Source: Cyanobium sp. Cruz CV13-4-11 (GTDB taxonomy: Bacteria > Cyanobacteriota > Cyanobacteriia > PCC-6307 > Cyanobiaceae). Taken from it: a DNA stretch of 64,000 bases. How positions within the stretch are numbered: the first letter of the stretch is position 1; every line of letters starts with the position of its first letter. Of the stretch, positions 1 to 8,671 are shown piece by piece. The stretch is taken from contig NZ_JAGQCH010000005.1 of assembly GCF_024346055.1 (NCBI RefSeq), positions 62,001 to 126,000 on the forward strand, written 5' to 3'. The notes under the pieces were generated by a model. The model was given only the letters and a program-made list of their open reading frames with translations. It had not been told where the DNA came from and made no database searches. The translations under genes were made by a program, and so were the position numbers.

Positions 1-89
1 CTCCGTCAAACCCTCCGTCAAGCGATTGGCAGCCCTGCGGCCATCATGGTTTCGCGATTGGCTGATAAGGGCAGCTGATCAGTGCGACA

Positions 90-109
90 CAAAAAGCAAA
101 CTTTGCTTG
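90..109 (-). terminator. Putative terminator of sbtA-sbtB
   Basis: On the minus strand, about 44 bases past the sbtB stop, the sequence forms a six-base-pair stem (AAGCAA with TTGCTT) around a three-base loop, followed directly by a short T run. The AT-rich pocket stands out in otherwise GC-rich DNA. The stem is short, so efficiency is uncertain. Confidence 0.45.
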
Positions 110-152
110 ATCGCTGCTGCCGCCTCGGCCGCTGCGGCGCCGCCTGCCGCGT

Positions 153-434
153 TCAGAGGGGCTCGGCGCTCGAGACGAAGCCCACGCCGCCGTAGCGCTT
201 CAGCAGGGGGCGCAGGGCCTTGCCCACGGCGTCCAGCACGGCGTCCTCCACGAACACGATCACGTGGGCATTGGCCCCCAGCCCGCTGAAATCCATCCCC
301 TCCGAGATCTCCCCGGACGGCCCCATGCCCGTGACGTGCCGCATCACTGAATAGCCCTTGGCCCCGGCCGCGGTGATGGCCTTGCAGACGCGGTTCAACT
401 CCCGTTCGCTGAGAAACAGATCGATTCGCTTCAT
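153..434 (-). CDS. sbtB: SbtB, PII-like regulator of bicarbonate transporter SbtA
   Basis: A 93-residue PII-like protein. The family binds adenine nucleotides (cAMP, AMP, ADP, c-di-AMP) and docks on SbtA to control bicarbonate uptake. It starts MKRIDLF; residues about 40-55 (GMGPSGEISEGMDF) are the flexible T-loop region, and the hydrophobic strand AHVIVFV follows. It lies 46 bases downstream of sbtA on the same strand, the usual sbtA-sbtB order, so the two are probably cotranscribed. It ends at SSAEPL and lacks the paired-cysteine C-terminal extension known from several beta-cyanobacterial SbtB proteins. The call rests on family resemblance plus gene order. Confidence 0.88.
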   Translation of the reverse strand: MKRIDLFLSERELNRVCKAITAAGAKGYSVMRHVTGMGPSGEISEGMDFSGLGANAHVIVFVEDAVLDAVGKALRPLLKRYGGVGFVSSAEPL

Positions 435-480
435 GGTGTCGGGGCGAAGGTTCGGCGACGGGATGGCAGACGGCCTGCGT

Positions 481-1512
481 TCAGCCGACGGGGATGAAGT
501 GTCGGGTCAGCGCCATGTACAGGGGAATCCCGACAACCACATTGAAGGGGAAGGTGAGGCCCAGGGCCGTGGAGATGTAGAGGCTCGGGTTGGCCTGGGG
601 AACGGTCATACGCATCGCCGCCGGCACGGCGATGTAGGAGGCGCTGGCGCAGAGCACCATGAACAGCAGGGTGTTCCCCTGGCTCAGGCCCAGCAGGGCA
701 CTCACCAGCAGCCCCAACAGGGCATGCACGGGGGGGGCCAGCAGGGAGAAGCCGATCAGGAAGGCCCCTGTCTGGCGCAGGTCCCGCAGCCTCTGCGCCG
801 CCACGATGCCCATGTCGAGCAGGAAGAAGCAGAGGGCGCCGTAGAACAGTTTTTCGGTGAAGGGATCCATCTTTTCCAGCCCCGCCGGGCTGAAGGCGGC
901 CACCACATAGCCAATCACCAGGCTGCCGATCAACAGGTACACGGAACCGTTGAGAAAGGCCTCCTGGAGAACTTCCCGCCAGCGCAGACTGCCACTGCCC
1001 TCCTGATCCCCGCCGTTCTCTTGATCCCTGACGGACTCCGCATCTTCGGCAGGGGCCGAGAGCTTGGCCAGGATCACCCCCACCACGATCGCCGGCGATT
1101 CCATCAGGGCCAGGGCCGCCACCATGAAGCCGTCGAAGTTCACCTCGAGAACATTGAGGAAGCTCTCGGCGGTGATGAAGGTGACGGCACTGATGGAGCC
1201 GTAGGAGGCGGCGATGGCGGCGGCGTTGTAGCCATCCAGCCGCAGCCGCAGCAGCAGGAAGCTCGTGAGGGGCACCAGCAACGACATCACCACCGCCGCC
1301 CCGATCGTCAGCAACACCTGCGGGCCGAGGCCGCTGTGGGCCAGTTCCATGCCCCCTTTGAAGCCGATCGCCAGCAGGAGGTAAAGGGAGAAGAGCTTTG
1401 GCAGCGGTGAGGGGATCTCCAGGTCGGAGCCGACCAGAACACCGAGGATGCCCAGGAAGAAGAACAGCACCGGCGCTGAGAGCAGGTTCTGTAGGACCAG
1501 GCTCGACTGCAT
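481..1512 (-). CDS. sbtA: SbtA, sodium-dependent bicarbonate transporter
   Basis: A 343-residue inner-membrane protein with about ten hydrophobic helices in two similar halves, as expected of the SbtA family, which imports bicarbonate with sodium for the CO2-concentrating mechanism. The start at MQSSLVLQNLL is chosen because it leads straight into the first helix; an ATG ten codons upstream adds only a Pro/Arg-rich tail. A hydrophilic loop near residues 190-210 (acidic, Glu/Asp/Gly rich) separates the halves and corresponds to the cytoplasmic linker. sbtB follows, and csoS1D 5.5 kb away serves the same pathway. Slightly shorter than the usual roughly 370 residues. Confidence 0.93.
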   Translation of the reverse strand: MQSSLVLQNLLSAPVLFFFLGILGVLVGSDLEIPSPLPKLFSLYLLLAIGFKGGMELAHSGLGPQVLLTIGAAVVMSLLVPLTSFLLLRLRLDGYNAAAIAASYGSISAVTFITAESFLNVLEVNFDGFMVAALALMESPAIVVGVILAKLSAPAEDAESVRDQENGGDQEGSGSLRWREVLQEAFLNGSVYLLIGSLVIGYVVAAFSPAGLEKMDPFTEKLFYGALCFFLLDMGIVAAQRLRDLRQTGAFLIGFSLLAPPVHALLGLLVSALLGLSQGNTLLFMVLCASASYIAVPAAMRMTVPQANPSLYISTALGLTFPFNVVVGIPLYMALTRHFIPVG

Positions 1513-1747
1513 TGCCCTCCGGGGCCCAAAGGGTGGAGGCAACCTAGGGGCGATTCCGGCTGGCGAACGTCACCGGTCGCGCAATGTTGCCCGCCGTTTC
1601 GTCCGATCGGTGGCGAATTCCCTATCCTCCGCCCGGGGCAGGAACCCTGGAGTTCTCCGGGGGTGGAATGTTCAACCCGTCCTGCCCCACCCCTTCAGCG
1701 ACCTCCCTACCCCGCTGCACCACAATGGGGCCCCCCGTGGGCCCGGT
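1513..1747. promoter_or_regulatory. Divergent intergenic region sbtA / rdgB
   Basis: This 235-base gap separates the starts of sbtA (leftward) and rdgB (rightward) and must hold the sbtA promoter and probably the rdgB promoter. I see no convincing -35/-10 pair, no T-rich terminator and no small RNA signature. Low-carbon regulators of the LysR type control sbtA in other cyanobacteria, but I cannot point to a clear binding site here. Confidence 0.4.
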
Positions 1748-2356
1748 TTGTCCCTCTCCCCTTCCCGCCCGGTGCTGGTGATCGCCAGCGGCAACCCCCA
1801 CAAGGTGGCCGAGATCACGGCCATGCTCGAGGGTGTAGGTCCGGAGGTGGCTCTGGAGGTGCGGCAGCAGCCCAAGGGCCTGGAGATCGAGGAGACGGGC
1901 CTCACCTATGTGGAGAATGCGCGCCTGAAGGCCTCCACCGTGGCCTCCCTCACGGGCTGCTGGTCGCTGGCCGATGATTCGGGCCTGGAGGTAGATGCCC
2001 TCGATGGCCGCCCGGGTCTGCATTCGGCCCGCTATGCCCCCACCGACCACGAGAAGATTCACCGGCTGCTGCACGAGCTGGGGCCCACGCCCTATCGCAG
2101 CGCCAGTTTCAACAGCGCCATGGCCCTGGCCGATCCCAGCGGTACCACGGTGCTCGAGGCCGAGGGGATCTGCCGCGGCGAGATCCTTACCGCGCCCCAG
2201 GGCCATGGCGGCGGCTACGACCCGATCTTCTGGGTGCGGGAGGCGGGCCTGAGCTACGCCGAGCTCCCCGAGCACCTGCGCCATAAGCTGGGTAGCCGCG
2301 GCAAGGCGGCGCGGACGATGGCCCCCGGGCTCAGGCACTGGCTGGGGGTGGCCTGA
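1748..2356 (+). CDS. rdgB: RdgB/HAM1 non-canonical purine NTP pyrophosphatase
   Basis: About 202 residues. The enzyme hydrolyses dITP, ITP and XTP to monophosphates and so keeps deaminated purines out of DNA and RNA. The family signature ASGNPHKVAEI opens the protein, and SLADDSGLEVDAL (the metal/substrate loop) and GGYDPIFW follow in order. There is no ATG in a sensible position; TTG at 1748 gives MSLSPSRPVLVIASGN, while GTG at 1772 would start flush with the first strand. Length matches the family. The downstream signalling operon begins 46 bases later. Confidence 0.9.
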   Translation: MSLSPSRPVLVIASGNPHKVAEITAMLEGVGPEVALEVRQQPKGLEIEETGLTYVENARLKASTVASLTGCWSLADDSGLEVDALDGRPGLHSARYAPTDHEKIHRLLHELGPTPYRSASFNSAMALADPSGTTVLEAEGICRGEILTAPQGHGGGYDPIFWVREAGLSYAELPEHLRHKLGSRGKAARTMAPGLRHWLGVA

Positions 2357-2397
2357 CGCCCCATTTGTGTTAAAGCATTACCCCTAGCATGGGCGTC
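2355..2397. promoter_or_regulatory. Inverted repeat ahead of the LOV/c-di-GMP operon
   Basis: GACGCCCCAT at 2355-2364 is matched by ATGGGCGTC at 2389-2397 with one bulged base. Between them is an AT-rich pocket containing TTGTGT and TAGCAT hexamers. It spans the rdgB stop codon and ends just before the GTG start of the LOV gene, so it could be an rdgB terminator hairpin, an operator, or part of the operon promoter. There is no T tract and the two hexamers are only 14 bases apart, so no single reading is secure. Confidence 0.25.
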
Positions 2398-2402
2398 GGT
2401 CT

Positions 2403-3869
2403 GTGGTTCAGGGGCGTCGCTGGTTGGGTCTGCGGCTTATGCCGCGCATAGCTGGCGGCATCGGCAAACTGCGCCGGGTTCTGCTGCGGCCTGATGCCAT
2501 CCTCTGGCTGTTGCTGGCCTGCCTGTTGCTGCTGCCCGTGGTGGGGCTCAACGCGATCTCGAGCGCCACCATCAGCCAGATGCAGTTGCAGGCCCGGGAG
2601 GTCTCGACGCTGGCGTCGGGCATCCGCGCCTACTACGCCGACAATGTGATCGCCCGCCTGCAGGCCGCTGACGGCCAGGCGGTGTATTCCGAGAAGTACC
2701 GCGAGGTGCATGGCGGCATTCCGATTCCTGCCACCCTTTCCATTGAGCTGGGCGCCCTGTTTGACAACGCCCATACCGACGGGCGCATCTCCTATGAGTT
2801 CATCTCCGACTATCCCTTTGCCAATCGGGTATCCCGCAGGCTCGATCCCTTTGAGGGGCAGGCACTGGAGGCCTTCCGCAGCGACCCTGGCCTGAAGACC
2901 GTCACCAAGCTGGAAGGCAATGGCCTGGGGCGCTCCTCCTACCGCCTGGCCACCCCGGTGCTGATGCGTCAGGCCTGTGTGACCTGCCACAACGCCCATC
3001 CCGATTCGCCGAAGCGCGACTGGAAGCCGGGCGATGTGCGCGGCATCCAGGCGGTGACGGTGCGCGGCCTGCGCGTGGACGGCTTCGGCAACCTCGGTTA
3101 CTTGTTGGGCTACGTGGGGCTGCTGGGCGTGATCTCCGTCGGGGCGACAGGCGTCTTTCGGCATCAGAGCCTGCAGTTGAACAAGACGAACCGGCGGCTG
3201 GTGGAGGCCAATGCCCGCGAGTCGACGCTCTCGGCCCGCATGGCCGACCAAGTGCAGGAGCTCTCCATCTTCGGCACGGTCGTTGACCATTCCGTGGTGG
3301 GAATCGCCGTGGCCGACATGCGCCAGCCCGACAATCCGCTGGTGTACGTGAACCAGGCCTTCACGGCGATCACGGGCTATTCCAGGGCGCTGACCATCGG
3401 CTTCAACTGCCGCTTCCTGCAGGGCCCCGATACGGACCCCAAGGAGTTGGAGCGCCTTCGTCAGGCCATCCGCTCCGGGGCTCCCTACAGCGGTGAATTG
3501 ATCAACTACCGCCAGGACGGCAGCCGCTTCTGGAATCGCCTCACGCTGACGCCGGTGGGTGGCTCCAGCCGTGAGCAACCGGATTTCTATGTGGCCAATC
3601 AGGTGGATATCACCCGCCTCAAGGAGGAGGCCGGTGTGCCGCTGCGGGAGCTGCGTGCCCTGGAGGGAGAACTCCAGACGGCTGAGCAGGCCCTGAGCGA
3701 TGCTGCCCGCTTCGGTGACGCCCTGCAGCGCCAGATGGAGGCCGCGGGTGATCTCGCCTCCCTGCAGATGGAGGCGTTCCTGCGTTCGCAGCAGCAGGCC
3801 CTTGGTCAGCTCACCGAGGTGTTCGAGCGCATTGCCCAGCTGCTGCGAGAGCATCGCGACGCCGGATGA
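2403..3869 (+). CDS. Membrane sensor: heme-binding DUF3365 domain plus LOV domain plus coiled coil
   Basis: A 488-residue membrane sensor. Helix one (about residues 28-50) leads into an extracytoplasmic Tll0287/DUF3365-type domain with a c-type heme motif C192-V-T-C195-H196. A second helix (about 231-250) leads to a cytoplasmic PAS domain (about 289-405) carrying the LOV photoreceptor signature GFNCRFLQGPDTD, with the flavin-adduct cysteine at C336, then INYRQDG and FWN, the expected flavin-contacting positions. The last 80 residues are a heptad-rich coiled coil with no catalytic domain. The start is GTG at 2403 or ATG at 2439. The stop overlaps the next gene by ATGA, so output probably passes to the diguanylate cyclase downstream. 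Pairing a heme redox or gas input with blue light in one chain is unusual. Confidence 0.87.
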   Translation: MVQGRRWLGLRLMPRIAGGIGKLRRVLLRPDAILWLLLACLLLLPVVGLNAISSATISQMQLQAREVSTLASGIRAYYADNVIARLQAADGQAVYSEKYREVHGGIPIPATLSIELGALFDNAHTDGRISYEFISDYPFANRVSRRLDPFEGQALEAFRSDPGLKTVTKLEGNGLGRSSYRLATPVLMRQACVTCHNAHPDSPKRDWKPGDVRGIQAVTVRGLRVDGFGNLGYLLGYVGLLGVISVGATGVFRHQSLQLNKTNRRLVEANARESTLSARMADQVQELSIFGTVVDHSVVGIAVADMRQPDNPLVYVNQAFTAITGYSRALTIGFNCRFLQGPDTDPKELERLRQAIRSGAPYSGELINYRQDGSRFWNRLTLTPVGGSSREQPDFYVANQVDITRLKEEAGVPLRELRALEGELQTAEQALSDAARFGDALQRQMEAAGDLASLQMEAFLRSQQQALGQLTEVFERIAQLLREHRDAG

Positions 3870-5077
3870 AGGAGACGCGATCCCTGCACCGCCGAATGTC
3901 CAGCCAGCTGCTGCGCCTGCTGTTCGGCTACTGGCTGGGGGCCACGCTGCTGCTCACCCTGCTGCTCTCGTTGATCGACGTGTTGGAGCGTCACCGCGAG
4001 GTGATCCGCGCCGGTGAGCAGGCCAGCGAGGTCGTGGCCAGCTCCATGGCGGTGGTGATGCCGCCCGCTCTGCGCCAGAGCCTGGTGGAGGCCTATGGCA
4101 AAACCTCCGGGAGCAGGGGTGCCGATGACCTGAATCTGCTGCTGGTGCTGGATGGGGAGGGGCGCGTTGCGTACAGCTCCAGGCCTGCCTGGCGGACGCT
4201 GCCCATTGGCGATCCGGTGTTCTCCTTTCCCGAAACCAGCGATCCTGAATTCCGCGCGGTTGTCGACTGCTTTCGGCTGAATCGTGACGACTGCGGCCTG
4301 TTGCGATCCAGCAACATCAGGCTCGCCACCGACAGCCTGACGGTCATCAGGTCCGTGGAGATGGCGTCGCAGGATCTGGGCCTTCCCCGCCAACGCTTCC
4401 TGGTGGTGGTGAATTTCGACGCCGGCCTCATCTGGGTCCATCTGCTGGAGGACGTGCTGGTCTGGCTGCTGGTGTCGATGCTGTTCGCCACCCTGCTGGC
4501 GGGATTCTGCTGGCTGACCATCGCCATGCGGCTGCTGCCGCGGATGGCCGAGGAGGCCCAGACGGATGGCCTCACCGGATTGAGCAACCGCAACCACTTC
4601 ATGGAGCAGGCCATCACCCTGCTGGCCGCTGCCGAGGAGAGCCATGGCTCCTATGTGTTCGCCATCCTCGATATCGACCACTTCAAGCGCATCAACGACA
4701 CCTATGGCCACGGCTGTGGCGACGCGGCCCTGGTGGCCGTTGCCGGCGTGCTCAAGGCGGTGACCCGCCCCGAAGATCTGGTGTGTCGCTTCGGCGGCGA
4801 GGAGTTCGCCCTGCTGATCCCCGCCCCTAAGGAGGCCGGTCGCAGGGCGATGGAGCGGCTGCGGATTCAGCTGGAGACCAGTTCCGTGCTCTATGGCGGT
4901 CATCGCCTGTCGATCACGGCCAGCATCGGCGCCTTGGCCACAGCCGATAGCGGCTACAACATCGACTATCTCTATACCGTGGCGGACCGCGCCCTCTACC
5001 AGGCCAAGCAGGAGGGCCGCAACCGGGTTGTGTGGTTCGGCGGTGAGTCGATCTCGCTCCTGAGGCTGTCGCCATGA
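3866..5077 (+). CDS. Membrane diguanylate cyclase (GGEEF)
   Basis: A 403-residue protein likely to make c-di-GMP from two GTP. A helix at about residues 17-38, an extracytoplasmic region to about 190, and a second helix (about 193-215) precede a GGDEF domain that opens with DGLTGLSNR. The active signature is G310-G-E-E-F314, preceded five residues upstream by an RPED (RxxD) inhibitory site, so product feedback is expected. It overlaps both neighbours by four bases (ATGA), so the three genes form one translationally coupled unit. The sensory half matches no domain I recognise, so its ligand is unknown. Confidence 0.9.
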   Translation: MKETRSLHRRMSSQLLRLLFGYWLGATLLLTLLLSLIDVLERHREVIRAGEQASEVVASSMAVVMPPALRQSLVEAYGKTSGSRGADDLNLLLVLDGEGRVAYSSRPAWRTLPIGDPVFSFPETSDPEFRAVVDCFRLNRDDCGLLRSSNIRLATDSLTVIRSVEMASQDLGLPRQRFLVVVNFDAGLIWVHLLEDVLVWLLVSMLFATLLAGFCWLTIAMRLLPRMAEEAQTDGLTGLSNRNHFMEQAITLLAAAEESHGSYVFAILDIDHFKRINDTYGHGCGDAALVAVAGVLKAVTRPEDLVCRFGGEEFALLIPAPKEAGRRAMERLRIQLETSSVLYGGHRLSITASIGALATADSGYNIDYLYTVADRALYQAKQEGRNRVVWFGGESISLLRLSP

Positions 5078-7041
5078 CGGGGATGCAGGAACCCGCGATT
5101 CCGGCCGATGAGCACGCCAGGTTGCTGGACCTCTACAGCCTGGGCGTCCTCGATACGGGTGCGGACGCCCGCTTCGATGACATCAGCGAGTTGGCGCGGC
5201 GCATCGCCGGCACGGAGATCGCCATCATCAGCCTGGTGGATGCCAACCGCCAGTGGTTCAAGAGCTGCGTGGGTGTGCCCCTGGCCCAGGAGGAGACGCC
5301 GCGCCGCATCTCCTTCTGCGGCCACACGATCCTGCAGCGCGATCCGATGATCGTGGATGACTGTCTGGAGGATCCCCGCTTCGCCGGCAATCCCCTGGTG
5401 AGCGGTGAGCCCCATATCCGCTTCTATGCCGGCTTTCCGCTGATCACCACCAGGAGCTTCGCGGTGGGGAGTCTGTGTGTGATCAGCCGCGAGCCGCACC
5501 AGCTCGATCAGCAGCAGATCGACAGCCTCACGCGGCTGACCCTGCTCACCGTAGGCCTGCTGGAGGGAAGACCCGACGCCGGCCGTCCGGCCGGCCGCAC
5601 GCTGGGCCAGGAACCGAAGCGCCGGGGTGAGGCTTCCCCCAGGCGCCTGAGCTCCCTGGAGCGCCTGATCAGTCGCGATCAGATGGTGCAGAGGCTGGAT
5701 CTGCTGTTCACGATGGATGTCGGCGCCCCCTTCGCCGTGATGCGCTGCCGCTTCCGCGATTACGAGCGGATCAACGCCACCCTGGGCGGCAGGGTGGCCG
5801 AAGACTTCATCAATGAAGCGGCACGGAGGATGTTCGCAGCCCTCCCCAGGGCCGCCACCATCGCCCGCTTTGCCGATGCCGAACTGGTGGTGTTGCTGCC
5901 CTTCCAGCAGGATCAGCCCGCCGTGGAGCAGCTGGCGGAACGGGTGATCGCCTTCAGCGGCCAGCCCTATCGCAGCGGCTCCCAGGCCCTGTCGATGGGG
6001 GTGGCCATCGGCCTTGCCATCTGCCGCCAGAACGATCAGAACGCCGAGACGATTCTGGCTGATACCAGCATGGCGCTGCGGATGGCGAGCCGCCGCACGG
6101 CCAGTGCCTGCTGCCTGATCGATGCGGAGGCCCGCGTGGCTGCCCAGCAGATCTATCGGCTGGAATCGGATTTCCGCGATGCCGTGGCCCGCAAGCTGCT
6201 GGTGCCCTACCTGCAGCCGATCGTGGACCTCGCCAGCAGCGAAACCGTGGGCTTTGAGGCCCTGGCGCGCTGGCCCCAGAACGGCGAGGTGCTGCAGCCG
6301 AGCCACTTCCTGCCGCTGGCCCTCGAGACCGGCCTGACCGGCGAACTCGACCTGCTGATCCTGGAGAAGGCCCTGGCGGCGCTGCCGTTGCTGGCCCAGC
6401 CGATTCCGCGCCAGGAGATGACGATGAGCGCCAATCTCTCCGGCACGCTGCTGGAGGATCCCCAGCTGCGCGAACGGCTGCTCAACCTCATTGACGAGAC
6501 GCCGATTCCGCCGGGCTGGACCCTGCAGGTGGAGCTTGTGGAGGACATCTTTCAATACACGGATGCGGCCTTTGATCAGTTCCTTGATGCCCTGGCGCAC
6601 CGCGGCGTGAGGATTGCCCTGGACGACTTCGGCACCGGCTATTCCTCGCTGGCCCGACTGCTCTCCCTGCCGATTCAGATCGTCAAGGTCGATCAGACCT
6701 TCGTGACCCGCCTCAGTGGACAGCAGGATTCACCCCGCACCCTGCTGCGCACCATGCTCACGATGGTGCAGGATCTGGGGCTGGCGACGATCGCCGAGGG
6801 CGTCGACTGTGGCGACCAGCGTGACTGGCTGCTGCAGAACGGTGTGGCCAAGGCCCAGGGCTACCTGTTCTCCCCGCCGGTCTCGGTTTCCGAGGCGATT
6901 GAACAGCTGCAGCGGCAGGAGTTCCGTCCCCCGGCGATTCCCGTGGAAGCCAGTCGCCTGCGGGCCCTGCGCCGCCGTCTGCCGGGGCGTTCCTGGGCCG
7001 CTGATCTGCTGGGGCGTTTCAGGCGCCGGCGCCGGCGTTGA
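5074..7041 (+). CDS. GAF - degenerate GGDEF - EAL c-di-GMP phosphodiesterase
   Basis: 655 residues, soluble. The N-terminal GAF domain (about 15-165) may bind a small molecule or chromophore, but no bilin cysteine motif is evident. The middle GGDEF-like domain (about 205-350) has ADAEL where GGDEF should be, so it is not a cyclase and may act as a GTP-sensing or structural domain. The EAL domain (about 370-625) keeps E395-A-L, D517-D-F-G-T-G, K538-V-D and E575-G-V, so hydrolysis of c-di-GMP to pGpG is expected. It pairs synthesis (previous gene) with breakdown in one operon. The arginine-rich tail exists because its 3' end overlaps csoS1D on the other strand by 23 bases. Confidence 0.9.
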   Translation: MTGMQEPAIPADEHARLLDLYSLGVLDTGADARFDDISELARRIAGTEIAIISLVDANRQWFKSCVGVPLAQEETPRRISFCGHTILQRDPMIVDDCLEDPRFAGNPLVSGEPHIRFYAGFPLITTRSFAVGSLCVISREPHQLDQQQIDSLTRLTLLTVGLLEGRPDAGRPAGRTLGQEPKRRGEASPRRLSSLERLISRDQMVQRLDLLFTMDVGAPFAVMRCRFRDYERINATLGGRVAEDFINEAARRMFAALPRAATIARFADAELVVLLPFQQDQPAVEQLAERVIAFSGQPYRSGSQALSMGVAIGLAICRQNDQNAETILADTSMALRMASRRTASACCLIDAEARVAAQQIYRLESDFRDAVARKLLVPYLQPIVDLASSETVGFEALARWPQNGEVLQPSHFLPLALETGLTGELDLLILEKALAALPLLAQPIPRQEMTMSANLSGTLLEDPQLRERLLNLIDETPIPPGWTLQVELVEDIFQYTDAAFDQFLDALAHRGVRIALDDFGTGYSSLARLLSLPIQIVKVDQTFVTRLSGQQDSPRTLLRTMLTMVQDLGLATIAEGVDCGDQRDWLLQNGVAKAQGYLFSPPVSVSEAIEQLQRQEFRPPAIPVEASRLRALRRRLPGRSWAADLLGRFRRRRRR

Positions 7042-7819
7042 TCTGGGCCACGGCGCGCATGGCGGCGGCGGCGGCCTCCTCCACATCGCCCTCCTTGCCC
7101 GCCAGGGTGAGGCGGCCGAAGGCACCGACGGCCTTGACGTCGACCACGGTGATGTTGGAGCCCTTCTCCGCCTCATTGGCGGCGATCAGCACGTAGCCGG
7201 CCGGCTCGGTCTCGAGGATGAACATGCTCATGCCGGCCTGGATCATCGAACCGCGGCGGTTCTGGCGGTTGATCAGCACGGCATGGTCGGGGGTGATCGC
7301 CCGGATGATCTCGGTCCAGGTCACCTCACAGCGGCTGCGCAGCTCCACCCGGCTGCCGATGGCCTCCAGCACCACGTCACCGGAGTGGAGCACATTGCTC
7401 TGGTCCCGGTGGTAGAGGGCCAGGGAGCCGAAGGCCCGCTCCACCACCATCTGGCCGAGCCGCACCGTGCTGGCCTTCAGGGCAATGTCGGTGACCCGGT
7501 GCACCGCCATGCCCGGGGACACCTCCAGCCAGAGGCAGGCATCGCCGGGAATCGGCAGGAAGCCATGGGACACCGTGCCCATGTAGGACGCCAGCTGGGG
7601 CTGGAGCGAATCCAGGAAGACGTAGGTGCGCAGCTCGATCGACTGCACGTGGCTCGACTGGCGCGCCAGGCGCCTGCCCTCGCTGTCGGTGGTGATCACG
7701 CAGCTGGCCCCGGAGGCCTCGCCGCTCACATCGGTGCCGGTGATGCGGAGGTTCGCCGTCCTTCTCCTGGCGTCCGACCGGTCGTCGCGAAGGAAGGAAC
7801 GGGCAGCCTGCGAATCCAT
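7019..7819 (-). CDS. csoS1D: CsoS1D, tandem-BMC alpha-carboxysome shell protein
   Basis: 266 residues from ATG at 7819; a GTG at 7900 would add 27 poorly ordered residues. Two circularly permuted BMC domains follow a roughly 55-residue leader. The first contains [18 protein letters not shown] and [15 protein letters not shown]; the second contains [17 protein letters not shown] and [17 protein letters not shown]. CsoS1D forms trimers that stack into double layers with a large gated pore, thought to let metabolites through the alpha-carboxysome shell. This protein is the main reason to place the organism among alpha-cyanobacteria. No other cso gene is in the window. Confidence 0.92.
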   Translation of the reverse strand: MDSQAARSFLRDDRSDARRRTANLRITGTDVSGEASGASCVITTDSEGRRLARQSSHVQSIELRTYVFLDSLQPQLASYMGTVSHGFLPIPGDACLWLEVSPGMAVHRVTDIALKASTVRLGQMVVERAFGSLALYHRDQSNVLHSGDVVLEAIGSRVELRSRCEVTWTEIIRAITPDHAVLINRQNRRGSMIQAGMSMFILETEPAGYVLIAANEAEKGSNITVVDVKAVGAFGRLTLAGKEGDVEEAAAAAMRAVAQINAGAGA

Positions 7820-7949
7820 CACGGCGCCAGGCGCCAACTCCCGGAAAGGACGATCGTCTCGATCACCGGGGGGTGAAGCACCGGGATCCCTGGTTGCCAC
7901 CGATGGCAGTCCAGGACTGGAGGGTACTCCCCCCCGGGGCGGCAGCGGC

Positions 7950-8510
7950 CTAATGACTGCTCAGGGCAAGGGCATCGGCGGCGCGCACCCGGTCGCCGGC
8001 GTCGTGGCCGAAGCTGTCGATGACCTGCTTGCCATGGTCGGAATCCAGTTCGATCAGGGAGTCGCTGGCGGGCAGCTTCCCCTCCTCCAGGGTTCGACGG
8101 TTGGCCAGGCCCGTGTGTGGATCGCAGAGGGCAGTGGTGTTGCGGGCGGCCACCTCGTGGGTCTCCCGTCGCTGGGGGTGTCGAAAGACCTCAGCCAGCC
8201 GGGGCAGGGCGGCGCAAATGTCGGGGGCGGAGTGGTGACAGACGAGCCAGCGGATGGCGCCCAGATCGATGTTGGCGCGGAGTTTGGCGAGGGTGCCTTG
8301 GTTGGTGAACGGCGAACCCGGATCGATCAGCACGCCGTCCGAACCGTTGGCAATGACAGAGGTGTGGCACTGGAAATGGTCACTCGCCAGACGCACTCCA
8401 ACCCACCACACACCGGGGGCGATTTCTATGGGCTCTTCCCGTGATGCCGTCGCGTCGAACCGGGGGTACGCAGCGGAATGGTCGCGGGGCCGATGGAGAG
8501 AACGCTCCAT
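7950..8510 (-). pseudogene. Collapsed relic of an ODP/MBL-GGDEF signalling protein
   Basis: About 186 codons from ATG at 8510. The first half matches the N-terminus of an oxygen-binding di-iron metallo-beta-lactamase-fold (ODP) domain: APGVWWVGVRLASDHFQCHT, VLIDPGSPF, and the HHSAPDICAALPRLAEVF stretch. It then jumps to the start of a GGDEF domain (DPHTGLANRRTLEE, then LIELDSDHGKQVIDSFGHDAGD) and stops before the GGDEF signature. Most of the MBL fold, part of the region between the two GGDEF motifs and the entire catalytic half are missing. The frame is open, but neither domain can fold normally, so this looks like a gene reduced by deletions. A tiny repurposed protein is less likely. Confidence 0.7.
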
Positions 8511-8671
8511 GGGGACGGGGTAGAGGCACTGCGCGCTGGCACGGAAATGTGCGCGTAGAGCAGGGACTTCCATCCTGCGTTGATTCTGCTTGAGGCGGGC
8601 TTCAGAGCCCAGAGACCTTGCGAGACCGATGGCAACCGATACCTTCCGGTACAACCTTCCCAGGCGCGACC

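Noticed and set aside
2370-3854. Long minus-strand frame opposite the heme-LOV gene
   Set aside because: Antisense artefact: no motifs, no plausible start signal, and the plus-strand protein has a complete LOV and heme motif.
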